Source: DASTBU01 sp035711845 (GTDB taxonomy: Bacteria > Acidobacteriota > Vicinamibacteria > Vicinamibacterales > 2-12-FULL-66-21). Taken from it: a DNA stretch of 17,803 bases. The notes under the pieces are model-generated. The model worked only from the letters and a program-made list of their open reading frames with translations, was not told the DNA's origin and made no database searches. Where the stretch lies: positions 1 to 17,803 of the forward strand of contig DASTBU010000112.1 of NCBI GenBank assembly GCA_035711845.1. The letters run 5' to 3'. The position numbers and the translations under genes were made by a program. How positions within the stretch are numbered: position 1 is the first letter of the stretch; each line of letters starts with the position of its first letter. Positions 7,052 through 14,403 of this stretch are shown in pieces.

Positions 7052-7972
7052 ATGCGTCAGGTGTGGTGTGAAGCGGGGACACGTGCCATGCGCGTCGCTC
7101 TGATCAGTGCGACCTTGTCGGTCGGCTGGCCGACCGCGATTGCGCAACAGGTACCCGCAGCGCCATGTCGGGCTTCCGGGGCGCTCGTGCGGATTCCGGA
7201 CCTGCCGGAAGCCAGCGGCGTTGCGGTCAGCCGGCGCTCGCCTGGGCGTCTCTGGGCGCACAACGATTCGGGCGAGGCTGTGCTTGTCGCGCTCGACACA
7301 GAAGGATCGGTGACCGGCCGCGTTCGCGTGTCCGGGATGAAGATTGACGATTGGGAAGCCGTGGCTGTGGGCGCCTGCCCCGGCGGCTCGTGCATCTACA
7401 TCGCGGACATTGGCGACAACGAGGCCGAGCGCCAGCGCATCACGATTCATCGCGTCCCTGAACCCTCCAATGAGGACTCCATCGCCGTGAAGGACACGTT
7501 CCATGCGACGTACCCCGATGGCGCACACGACGCGGAAACCCTGCTCGTCGCTCCAGACGGCGGGCTCTTCATCGTCACGAAGGGTGAAACGGACGCCGTC
7601 GGGCTGTACCGATTCCCTCGAGAACTACGGCCTGGCGCGACCCATCAGCTCGAACGCGTGGGCAAGCCTCGCGCATCGGGAAAGGCTTCGAAGACGGAAC
7701 GGATTACCGACGGAGCCGTATCCCCCGACGGAACCTGGGTCATCCTGCGCACCGGGCAGAGCTTTGCACTACATCCGTCAGCGGATCTGTTCGCGGGCAA
7801 TTGGACCGACGCAGGCCGTGTTGATCTGAAGGCAATCGGCGAGGCCCAGGGAGAGGGCGTCGCCATCGCGGCGGACGGCACGGTGTACCTGACAGGGGAA
7901 GGAGGTGGGAAGTCCCAGCCCGGCACGTTTGCCAAATACTCGTGCTCTCTGAAGCCACGCGATCAGCGCTGA
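7052..7972 (+). CDS. Secreted beta-propeller protein of unknown function
   Basis: The protein is about 306 residues. The N-terminus carries a signal peptide (RVALISATLSVGWPTAIAQQ, likely cleaved after AIA), so it acts outside the cytoplasm. The mature part shows propeller-type strands with recurring SPDG/APDG/AADG turns and conserved blocks LWAHNDSGE, DWEAVAVG, YIADIGDN, ETLLVAPDGGLFIVTKGE and GEGVAIAADGTVYLTGEGGG. The acidic IADIGDN and DWEA blocks could bind a metal, as in phytase-like or SMP-30-like propellers, but no activity can be assigned. ATG 7052 has GGGGG 8 nt upstream. ATG 7088, at the signal peptide proper with GGGGA about 9 nt upstream, is a serious alternative. The gene is first in an operon with a lipoprotein 3 nt downstream and a two-component system after that. 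Confidence 0.75.
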   Translation: MRQVWCEAGTRAMRVALISATLSVGWPTAIAQQVPAAPCRASGALVRIPDLPEASGVAVSRRSPGRLWAHNDSGEAVLVALDTEGSVTGRVRVSGMKIDDWEAVAVGACPGGSCIYIADIGDNEAERQRITIHRVPEPSNEDSIAVKDTFHATYPDGAHDAETLLVAPDGGLFIVTKGETDAVGLYRFPRELRPGATHQLERVGKPRASGKASKTERITDGAVSPDGTWVILRTGQSFALHPSADLFAGNWTDAGRVDLKAIGEAQGEGVAIAADGTVYLTGEGGGKSQPGTFAKYSCSLKPRDQR

Positions 7973-7975
7973 GCC

Positions 7976-9010
7976 ATGCCTCCCACACTGGTTGCCTTCC
8001 GCGTTCTCGCTCCCGCGGTCCTCCGTCACGCCCCCATCGTCGGTCTTGTGGCCGTGTTGGGCCTGGTGCTCGGGATCGGGGGCTGCGCCCGACGTCTTCA
8101 GCGAGCACAGGTGCTGCCCGGACCAGCGCCGAGTATCGCGGAACTGTGGCAGGAACCCGTTGACCTCGAGCAGCGAGATCTATTTCACGGAGCAGGTGGA
8201 GCCGGACTCGCGCCGACGGACACCGTGTTCGAGTTTGTGGCACGGGACACCAGCGGCTGGAGTCCGGGATTCGACGTCAAGGACGCGAACGGGGTCGAGT
8301 GGAGTGTGAAGCTCGGTCCTGAGGCCCAATCAGAAGTCGTGACCTCCCGAGTCCTCTGGGCTATCGGGTTCCATCAGCCGGCCACGTACTACGTCGAACG
8401 ATGGAGTCTGACAGGGGCCGAGGCTGGACCACAATCGGCGGGACGTTTCCGTCCGGAGCTGCCAAGCCAGCGTGTTGTCGGCGAGTGGTCATGGTACGAG
8501 AATCCGTTCGTCGATTCGCAGCCGTACCGCGGATTAGTGGTTGCCAACCTGCTGCTGAACAGCTGGGACTGGAAAACGTCCAACAACAAGATCTACGAGC
8601 TTGCCGAGCCGATGCGAGGAGTGAAGCGGTGGTACGTCGTCCGCGATCTTGGCGCGTCGTTGGGTCGAACCACTTATCCTGCTGTTCTGAAGTGGTTTCG
8701 ATTGAGAGGTTTCGGGCAGGGCACGCGAAACGACCTGCCGGGGTTCGAAGAGCAGGGCTTCATCCGCAGCATCGACGATCTATCCCGCATCACCTTCGAC
8801 TACAGTGGGATCTATCGCGACGTCGTCGACAGCGTCACCCCCGCGGACGTACGATGGGCGTGTCAGCTCCTGTCTCGCCTTTCCGAGCGTCAGTGGAGTG
8901 AGGCGTTCCGCGCGGCACGGTACGACGAACAGCACGCGACCCGCTATATCAGTAAGATCAAACAAAAGATCGCGCAGGGCCTGACGTTGACTCGACCACC
9001 GGCGTCCTGA
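7976..9010 (+). CDS. Putative lipoprotein with kinase-like conserved residues
   Basis: The protein is 344 residues. Residues 19-37 form a hydrophobic segment ending in the lipobox-like IGG-C37, so it is probably an envelope lipoprotein. The body has well-spaced blocks: WSVKLG (K112), SEVVTSRVLWAIG (E120), WSWYENPF, NLLLNSWDWKTSNNKIYE (D198, K200, N203, N204), YVVRDLGASLGR (D224, G226) and late RLSERQWSEAFRAA. The Lys-Glu pair, a DxKxxN-like loop and a D-L-G triad in this order resemble the catalytic layout of protein-kinase-like folds such as HipA or CotH. This is a pattern inference, not a family identification. The start codon lies 3 nt after the propeller stop, so the two are probably co-translated and work together. 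I know no characterised homologue. Confidence 0.7.
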   Translation: MPPTLVAFRVLAPAVLRHAPIVGLVAVLGLVLGIGGCARRLQRAQVLPGPAPSIAELWQEPVDLEQRDLFHGAGGAGLAPTDTVFEFVARDTSGWSPGFDVKDANGVEWSVKLGPEAQSEVVTSRVLWAIGFHQPATYYVERWSLTGAEAGPQSAGRFRPELPSQRVVGEWSWYENPFVDSQPYRGLVVANLLLNSWDWKTSNNKIYELAEPMRGVKRWYVVRDLGASLGRTTYPAVLKWFRLRGFGQGTRNDLPGFEEQGFIRSIDDLSRITFDYSGIYRDVVDSVTPADVRWACQLLSRLSERQWSEAFRAARYDEQHATRYISKIKQKIAQGLTLTRPPAS

Positions 9011-9074
9011 GGATCTCCGACGAACGCACGGACCACCCCGAGCCACACGCCTGCGAAGGCCGCTGACCAGTCTG

Positions 9075-9767
9075 ATGCGAATTCTAGTCGTTGAAGACGA
9101 CCGCGTCGCCGCAGCGGTGCTCTCGAAGGGGCTCCGCGAACACACGTATGCCGTTGACGTCGCCGAGGACGGATCGATGGCCCTCGAGCAGGCGAGTATC
9201 AACGAGTACGACCTCATCGTTCTCGACGTTCTCATGCCCGGCATCAACGGCTTGGAGGTGTGCCGCCGGTTGCGCGCTGAAGGCATCGCGGCGCCGATTC
9301 TCATGTTGACCGCGCTCGGGGAACCGGACCAGAGGGTGGAAGGCCTCGATGTCGGCGCCGACGATTATCTGGCCAAGCCCTATCACTTCCCCGAACTGCT
9401 CGCGCGCGTGCGCGCGCTGCTGCGGCGAGGTCCGGCGCTGACACCCTCGGTGCTGTCCTTTCACGATCTCACAGTGGACACGCGGGCGAGGCGAGTGGAG
9501 CGGGCAGGACGCGCCATTGCCCTCACGACGAAGGAGTACGCGCTGCTCGAATATCTTCTCCGCCGGCAGGGCGAGGTGGTCGGCCGAGCCGACATCGCCG
9601 AGCACGTCTGGGACGACAGCTTCGATCCGATGTCCAATCTCATCGAGGTCTACATCCAGCGGTTACGCCGTAAGATCGACGACGCTCACCCGGTGAAGCT
9701 CATCCACACGCAACGTGGCGCCGGATACTCGCTCGCCATCACCGATGACGCAGGCGTTCAGGATTGA
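9075..9767 (+). CDS. OmpR/PhoB-family response regulator
   Basis: The protein is 230 residues. Residues 1-115 form a receiver domain with the acidic pocket E7-D8-D9, phospho-acceptor D51 in LIVLDVLMPG, T79 in LMLTALG and K101 in YLAKPY. Residues 130-222 form a winged-helix output domain (LTTKEYALLEYLLRRQGEVV, then SNLIEVYIQRLRRKI and THRGAGY-like IHTQRGAGYSL). All switch residues are present, so it should be phosphorylated by the adjacent kinase. Proteins of this class bind tandem 11-bp direct repeats, which occur upstream of the operon (6993) and downstream of it (11174). The gene lies 64 bp after the lipoprotein gene and overlaps the kinase gene. The family call is very secure; the signal is unknown. 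Confidence 0.95.
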   Translation: MRILVVEDDRVAAAVLSKGLREHTYAVDVAEDGSMALEQASINEYDLIVLDVLMPGINGLEVCRRLRAEGIAAPILMLTALGEPDQRVEGLDVGADDYLAKPYHFPELLARVRALLRRGPALTPSVLSFHDLTVDTRARRVERAGRAIALTTKEYALLEYLLRRQGEVVGRADIAEHVWDDSFDPMSNLIEVYIQRLRRKIDDAHPVKLIHTQRGAGYSLAITDDAGVQD

Positions 9768-11166
9768 TAGTGTCCGTGGCCGGCTGACGTTGTTCTGGGT
9801 CGCCGTGCTGGCCGCCGCCCTCATCGCGATCGGTGGGCTCATTTACGCGCTGCTGGCGCGCGCGCTGTACAGCCGGATCGACGACAACCTGCGCGCGGTC
9901 GTCCAGATTGCTACCACGTCACTCGCCAACGATCTTGCCGAAGGACAGGATTACGCGGATGCGGCACGGAGCACGGCGGCGGAGCTCTCGTCTCGTCAGC
10001 AGATGCTGGCCATCTACGACACCAATGGCCGGTTGCTCGCCGAAGGCGGACGTGACGACGACCTCGAGATCGCGCTGCCGGACGCGAGCACGGTTCCTGC
10101 CCATGACGCGATGTTGCTGACCCTGGTGGAGGCCGAAGACGACGATGACCGTCATCGTCTCGCGATTCGGCGCGTGAGCATTCCACCGGCAGGCACTCCC
10201 TACCTCGTGATGGTCGGGAGTTCGCTCGAGCCCACAGACGAGGAGCTCGAGTCGCTGCGGGAAGTGCTGGCCTACGTCATCCCCATCGCGTTGGTGCTCG
10301 CGGGCGCCGGTGGGTGGTTTCTCGCGCGACAAAGCCTCGCGCCGGTGGCGACCATGGCCGAACGGGCACGCCACATCGGCGCCGACGATCTCAGCGCTCG
10401 ACTGCCAATCGTCAATCCGCGGGATGAGCTCGGCCGGCTCGCGTCAACGTTCAACGATCTGCTGAACCGGCTCGAAGCCTCGCTGACGCAGCAGCGGCAG
10501 TTCATGGCGGACGCCTCACACGAATTGCGCACGCCGGTCGCCACGTCGCGAACTGCAGCCTCGGTGGCCTTGCAGCAATCGCACCGCAACGAGGAGGAAT
10601 ATCGAGAGACGCTGGCCATCATCGAGCAGCAGACCACGCGCCTGACGCGCATCGTCGAGGACATGTTCACGCTGGCGCGCGCAGACGCCGGGAGCTACCC
10701 GGTACGTCGCACGCCCATGTACCTCGACGAAGTCGTGGACGACGTCGTTCGTGCGGCGCGCGTCCTCGCGGATACGAAGCAGGTGTCGATCGAGTTGAAC
10801 GCAATCCAATCGGCGTCGTTCTCCGGTGACGAGGAGCTTGTGCGCCGTCTCATCGGCAACCTGCTCGACAACGCCGTGCGGCATGCGCCCCCGCGCACCA
10901 CCGTTCACGTTCACTTGAACGAAGAAGCCGCGAACTACCTACTGTCCGTCAGCGATGCTGGGGAGGGCATCCCGTCCGAGAATCAGCCGCACATTTTCGA
11001 GCGATTCTTTGGAAGGGACGTCGCAGGTGCGTCATCAGCGGGAGGGGCCGGTCTGGGCCTGGCGCTGGCCCGCTGGGTCGCGAGGGCGCACGGAGGAGAT
11101 GTCACATTGGTCCGCTCCTCACCCCAGGGCACGACGTTCGAAGCGGTCCTGCCGAACCGCGGCTAG
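9745..11166 (+). CDS. Sensor histidine kinase
   Basis: The protein is 473 residues from ATG 9745, which lies inside the response regulator gene (23-bp overlap), the usual coupled arrangement. TM1 is about 14-37 (FWVAVLAAALIAIGGLIYAL). A periplasmic sensor of about 135 residues follows, with an acidic EAEDDDD stretch near 129-135. TM2 is about 174-194. A HAMP linker at about 195-250 leads to HisKA with phospho-acceptor H259 in SHELRTP. The ATPase domain has the N box GNLLDNAVRH (N372, N376), G1 DAGEGIP, F box FERFF and G2 GGAGLGLALA. All catalytic motifs are intact. The periplasmic domain matches no ligand-binding family I can name. Its neighbours suggest it monitors an envelope state connected with the propeller and lipoprotein. 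The exact start codon is uncertain. Confidence 0.93.
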   Translation: MTQAFRIDSVRGRLTLFWVAVLAAALIAIGGLIYALLARALYSRIDDNLRAVVQIATTSLANDLAEGQDYADAARSTAAELSSRQQMLAIYDTNGRLLAEGGRDDDLEIALPDASTVPAHDAMLLTLVEAEDDDDRHRLAIRRVSIPPAGTPYLVMVGSSLEPTDEELESLREVLAYVIPIALVLAGAGGWFLARQSLAPVATMAERARHIGADDLSARLPIVNPRDELGRLASTFNDLLNRLEASLTQQRQFMADASHELRTPVATSRTAASVALQQSHRNEEEYRETLAIIEQQTTRLTRIVEDMFTLARADAGSYPVRRTPMYLDEVVDDVVRAARVLADTKQVSIELNAIQSASFSGDEELVRRLIGNLLDNAVRHAPPRTTVHVHLNEEAANYLLSVSDAGEGIPSENQPHIFERFFGRDVAGASSAGGAGLGLALARWVARAHGGDVTLVRSSPQGTTFEAVLPNRG

Positions 11167-11173
11167 TCGAACA

Positions 11174-11212
11174 CTCGCATTTATCTGCCGTTCATGCTGC
11201 GAGTGATACCTT
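11174..11212 (+). promoter_or_regulatory. Second response-regulator box and promoter, upstream of the small membrane protein
   Basis: CTCGCATTTAT (11174-11184) and CTGCCGTTCAT (11185-11195) are in 11-bp register. The core TTTATCTGCCGTTCAT differs from the box at 6993-7014 at only one base of 16. TACCTT at 11207-11212 lies exactly as far from the repeat end as TACCGT does at the first site: the last repeat base and the T of TACC are 12 positions apart in both. An overlapping inverted repeat, CACTCGCA (11172-11179) with TGCGAGTG (11198-11205), could also form a hairpin behind the kinase gene. The conserved spacing makes this a strong candidate for control by the adjacent two-component system. 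Confidence 0.6.
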
Positions 11213-11240
11213 GTCCTTTATTGAAGATCTGGGGGATTTC

Positions 11241-11693
11241 ATGAAGGACCAACGTCAGATGATTCCGGTAGTCGGTCTGCTCGCGACTGGCGTCGCGGCC
11301 GTGTACATGGTGGTGCAACTGAAGGGCCAGGCATCGGCACCGAGCGCAGACTTCACCCACGCCGCGCTCGCAGAGGTGCGGGACGCGCAGGGCCAAGTCG
11401 TACTGAGCGGGCAGTTCCAGGTGGCTGATGAGGACGACGACGACGTCGAGCGCAAAGCGATGCTCGCACCAACCGGTGTCGATGCCGACGCGACCGGTGA
11501 AGCGGAGGTCGAGTTCAGCAGGGATGCGCCGGCCGTCCAGGAGGTCGAGTTCTCCATTCGTAATGTGTCGCCGAACACCACGTTCACGTTCGCCATCGAC
11601 GGCACCACTGTGGCCACTGCGACAGCTGACGCACGTGGCCGCACGGAGATCGAGGTCGACGTGCGAATGCCCGGAACGACTGCCTCTCGGTGA
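11241..11693 (+). CDS. Small membrane-anchored protein with a predicted extracytoplasmic beta domain
   Basis: The protein is 150 residues. ATG 11241 is preceded by GGGGGA with 4 nt between them and is better than the TTG at 11211, which overlaps the promoter. Residues 7-25 form a single membrane helix (MIPVVGLLATGVAAVYMVVQ). The rest is rich in alternating strands with Val/Thr and acidic residues (ADEDDDDVERKAML, EVEFSIRNVSPNTTFTFAID, ARGRTEIEVDVRMPG) and looks like one beta-sandwich in the periplasm. I do not recognise a family. Its own promoter carries the same regulator box as the operon that encodes the upstream two-component system, so it is likely an output of that system, or a modulator of the kinase. 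Confidence 0.7.
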   Translation: MKDQRQMIPVVGLLATGVAAVYMVVQLKGQASAPSADFTHAALAEVRDAQGQVVLSGQFQVADEDDDDVERKAMLAPTGVDADATGEAEVEFSRDAPAVQEVEFSIRNVSPNTTFTFAIDGTTVATATADARGRTEIEVDVRMPGTTASR

Positions 11694-11950
11694 CGCGCCG
11701 GACCGGGCGTTCCGTTTGCCGATTTGAACTCAGCCGGTATCGTCGCCCGCCGGCGACTGAATTCGCAACGCCGGGCGGACCGATTCGTGTATCGTGAAGT
11801 CGCTCCGCTCGCCGTACCCGAAAGAGAGTTCACGCGCGAGCTGGCACCGGTCGATCCGCACCTCGCCGCCCGCGTGGTGCGCGCGCTCGCTTGGGCGTCG
11901 CGCTCGGTGTGGGTCGCCTACCGCAAGTCGAACGCGGAAGGGAGTCGGTC
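11694..11950. other. Intergenic region with one hairpin
   Basis: GTCGCC (11742-11747) and GGCGAC (11752-11757) form a 6-bp stem with a 4-nt loop, 45 bp after the small membrane protein gene. No T-run follows, so it is at best a weak or factor-dependent terminator. A 76-codon frame (11724-11954) runs through the rest, but it is Arg-rich, matches nothing I know and overlaps the creatininase start, so I do not call it a gene. The promoter of the next gene should lie here, but I see no clear hexamers. Confidence 0.4.
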
Positions 11951-12964
11951 ATGAGGCACGCACTTAGCGGCCTGGCGATCGCGTGCGCTCTCAGCGTGTT
12001 GCCCTCACACGCGCAGCCGCCAGCTTCCCGGATCCTCAAGCTCGAAGAACTGCGATTCCCCCAGATCGCTGCGCTCGATCGCGAGCGCACGATGTTCATC
12101 CTGCCGATCGGCATGCTCGAGGAGCATGGCCCCCACCTTCCGATCGCATCGGACACGTTTGGCGTCATGTTCGAGGCGGACGGCGTGGCGAGGCGCGTCA
12201 GCCGAGAGTTGCCGAAATGGCAGCTCGTGATGATGCCGCCGATCCATTACGGTGAGACGGGCGCGAACGAAATCGCGGGTGTCTTCGCACATCCGGGCAC
12301 GTACGGCATCCGCCACACCACGCTCCGATCGTTGGTCGCCGACATCGGCGCGCAGGTTGCGCAGAACGGCTTCAAGTGGGTTTTCGTGCTGACCGGCCAC
12401 GCCTCGCCGACCCACGGTGTCGCGGTCAACGAGGCCTGCGACTTCGTAAGCGACACCTTCGGGGTCAACATGCTCCACGCGAGCGGACTCTTCCGCGCGG
12501 ACCGGACAATTCAGTCCCGAGCGAAGACGATCGCGGCAAAACATTTTTCCGCCGCCGATCTCGCGTCCTTCGGGCTGGATGTGCACGCCGGCGTCGCTGA
12601 GACCTCGGTCAACCTCGCGCTTCGGCCCAACCTCGTGGAGGCTGGTTACAAAGAGCTTCCAGCCAACAGCGGGCAGACATTCGACGAACTGCAGGCCATC
12701 GCGACCAGGCCCGGGTGGCAGGGATATCTGTCGGCCCCGGCGAAAGCCACCGCCACGTACGGGCGGGCTATCGAGACGTGGTGGGTGGACGGCCTCAGCG
12801 AAATCGTCCTGCGCGCGGCGAGCGGCGAGAACTTGTTGAAAGCTCCGCGCGCGCCGGCGGAGCTCGATCCTGGGCGGGCAAGCGTGTTCGACAAGGCGCT
12901 CGAGAACGAGCGCGCGTTCGAGGCGAAGCTAGATGCCTGGCTGGCTGCCCGCCGGCCAGGGTAA
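11951..12964 (+). CDS. Secreted creatininase-family hydrolase
   Basis: The protein is 337 residues. ATG 11951 follows GAAGGGAG at good distance. Residues 1-22 form a signal peptide (RHALSGLAIACALSVLPSHA), unlike cytoplasmic creatininase. The family signature is PIGMLEEHGPHLPIASD at 52-68, with likely metal ligands E57, H59 and D68. It is followed by H150 in VLTGHASPTHG and E217 in DVHAGVAETS. The family is made of metal-dependent amidohydrolases that act on cyclic amides such as creatinine, and includes MftE-type enzymes. In most members the middle motif reads NGHGGN; here it is TGHASPT, so the second metal site or substrate pocket is altered and the substrate cannot be named. It stands alone, between the two-component module and the convergent redox cluster. 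Confidence 0.82.
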   Translation: MRHALSGLAIACALSVLPSHAQPPASRILKLEELRFPQIAALDRERTMFILPIGMLEEHGPHLPIASDTFGVMFEADGVARRVSRELPKWQLVMMPPIHYGETGANEIAGVFAHPGTYGIRHTTLRSLVADIGAQVAQNGFKWVFVLTGHASPTHGVAVNEACDFVSDTFGVNMLHASGLFRADRTIQSRAKTIAAKHFSAADLASFGLDVHAGVAETSVNLALRPNLVEAGYKELPANSGQTFDELQAIATRPGWQGYLSAPAKATATYGRAIETWWVDGLSEIVLRAASGENLLKAPRAPAELDPGRASVFDKALENERAFEAKLDAWLAARRPG

Positions 12965-12997
12965 CAGCTTTATGTTCCCGGTACGCGGCCCCCGGCT

Positions 12998-13013
12998 CGC
13001 CGCTTACGCGGCG
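12998..13013. terminator. GC-rich hairpin between convergent genes
   Basis: CGCCGC (12998-13003) and GCGGCG (13008-13013) enclose a TTAC loop, 34 bp after the creatininase stop and overlapping the stop codon of the DoxX remnant on the minus strand. There is no T-run, so intrinsic termination is unproven. The location between convergent genes supports a bidirectional stop or transcript-end role. Confidence 0.3.
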
Positions 13014-13257
13014 CGCCGGACGCCACTCGGCAGCACACGTTGCCGCATGTGCGCGACGAAGGTCGCGATGGCGAGCAGCAGCAGCGTGATGGCCGCCGAG
13101 CTCATCTCGCCGCGGACCAGATGGAAGACTGTCGCCGAGCCGGTCACGATCATGACGCCGACGGCGGCCCATGTGATCAGCCACGGCATGATCCGCGTCA
13201 GTCCGGGAAGAGTAAGTCCGACCGCGGCGAACACTTCCGCTACACCGAGGAAGAGCT
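13004..13257 (-). pseudogene. DoxX-like membrane protein, N-terminally truncated remnant
   Basis: The readable part begins LFLGVAEVFAAVGLTLPGLT and continues with two membrane helices, MPWLITWAAVGVMIVTGSAT and SSAAITLLLLAIATFVAHM, ending near the natural C-terminus. This is the middle and end of the DoxX-like family, which normally has about 120-130 residues and four helices. The first 40-60 residues are missing. The codon before the homology is a TAG, and the sequence beyond belongs to the flavoprotein gene, whose stop codon (13242-13240) lies inside the remnant. A GTG at 13234 could start a 76-residue product with two helices, but loss of the N-terminal half makes function doubtful. A 3'-end deletion that joined the two genes explains the layout best. 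Confidence 0.6.
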
Positions 13258-14358
13258 AGAACCACGAACGCCCTTGCTTGTGACGAGCCGCGTGGAATCG
13301 ATGTGGTCGACGATGTACTTGGCATCCCGTCCGACCCCTCCCAACAGCGCGGAGCCCAACGAGTAGAGGAAGGGAAGCCCCACGAAGTAGAGGCCGGGAC
13401 AGGACTTCACGATGCCGCGATCGTGAGTGGGAACGCCGTTGCGGCTCGGAAGGGAGAGATCGATCCACTCATAATTCGATGTGAATCCGGTGCACCAGAT
13501 GACGTTCGACACCGCGAGGGTCCTTCCATCATCGAGGATGGGAAACCCGTTCCTCACCCCGGCCACTCGCGGAACTCTTTCGATGCCTGCCGCAGCGAAG
13601 TCCTTTCGTCGCACGCGCCCCAAAGGGATTCCGCGAGGGGGATCGAGAAAGTGGTCGCGTACCTTTCTTCCAATGGGTGTCTTCACCGTCAACACCCGCG
13701 TCGCCATGAACCACAGGATGGGCGTGATCAGGCGATCGGGAAGGCTCCCGGCCCGGGTGGGTTCCTGGCCCGTGTCCCGTCCCGACAACCATGTCTGGTG
13801 GTGGGGAGCGAGCTCGATAGCTATCTCGGCACCGGAGTTACCGGCGCCCACTATCAGAACGCCACCCTCCTGGATTTGGGATGGGTTGCGGTATTCCTTG
13901 GAGTGGAGCTGGAGGATGTTGGCGTGGAGCTCGCGTGCGAGCGGCGGGATCCTGGGGTTGTCATACGCGCCGGTCGCGACGACCACGTTGTCGGCGGAGA
14001 ACGTGACATTCCCGCAGCGCAGCTCGAAGCGGGCTCCGATCCTGGCCAGTCTGTCAACTCTGACCGCGGTGCGCACGGGGAGCTCGAACTCGCGGGCATA
14101 AGCCTCGAGATAATCGGCGGTCTCGTCCTTGCTCGGACAAGCGAACGGAGAGCCCGGAAACGGCATCCCCGGTAGCCCATTGTAACGGCCGGGCGTGAAC
14201 AGCCGCAGTGAATCCCATCTCTTCCGCCAGGCATCACCGATCCGGTCGTTGTCGTCTAGGATCAAGAACGGCAGACGCCGTTGCCTGAGGTGATAGCCAA
14301 CCGCCAGACCTGCCTGGCTGCCACCAATGACCGCGGTGCCGATGTGCTGGTCGCGCAT
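13240..14358 (-). CDS. FMO/CzcO-like FAD- and NAD(P)-dependent oxidoreductase
   Basis: The protein is 372 residues. An N-terminal FAD-binding Rossmann motif, VIGGSQAGLAVGYHL (10-24), is followed by RWDSLRLFTPGRYNGLPGMP, typical of the CzcO/FMO group, and ATGAYDNPRIP (127-137). The NAD(P)H-binding GxGxSG is VGAGNSGAEIAIELA (169-183). The block LHANILQLHSKEYRNP (143-158) is a variant of the FMO fingerprint. Late CTGFTSNYEWID and GLYFVGLPFLYSLGSALLGG complete the fold. The family oxygenates nucleophilic N or S atoms or acts as a Baeyer-Villiger-type enzyme; the substrate is unknown. The gene is third in the flavin operon, 45 bp after the small protein. Its last 10-12 residues are Ser-rich and overlap the DoxX remnant, so the native C-terminus may have been replaced. 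Confidence 0.85.
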   Translation of the reverse strand: MRDQHIGTAVIGGSQAGLAVGYHLRQRRLPFLILDDNDRIGDAWRKRWDSLRLFTPGRYNGLPGMPFPGSPFACPSKDETADYLEAYAREFELPVRTAVRVDRLARIGARFELRCGNVTFSADNVVVATGAYDNPRIPPLARELHANILQLHSKEYRNPSQIQEGGVLIVGAGNSGAEIAIELAPHHQTWLSGRDTGQEPTRAGSLPDRLITPILWFMATRVLTVKTPIGRKVRDHFLDPPRGIPLGRVRRKDFAAAGIERVPRVAGVRNGFPILDDGRTLAVSNVIWCTGFTSNYEWIDLSLPSRNGVPTHDRGIVKSCPGLYFVGLPFLYSLGSALLGGVGRDAKYIVDHIDSTRLVTSKGVRGSSSSSV

Positions 14359-14372
14359 TCGATCCGCCGTGG

Positions 14373-14393
14373 GCTCACCGTCGGGAGGTGAGC
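14373..14393. terminator. Hairpin between the small protein and FMO genes
   Basis: GCTCACC (14373-14379) and GGTGAGC (14387-14393) form a perfect 7-bp stem with a 7-nt loop in the 45-bp gap inside the operon. No T-run follows on either strand. On the minus-strand transcript it would precede the FMO start by about 14 nt, so it could reduce downstream expression or mask the ribosome binding site, and is not necessarily a terminator. Confidence 0.3.
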
Positions 14394-14403
14394 GACTGGA
14401 ACG

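Noticed and set aside
11724..11954. 76-codon plus-strand frame before the creatininase
   Set aside because: It is Arg-rich, without domain pattern or ribosome binding site, and ends on the creatininase start.
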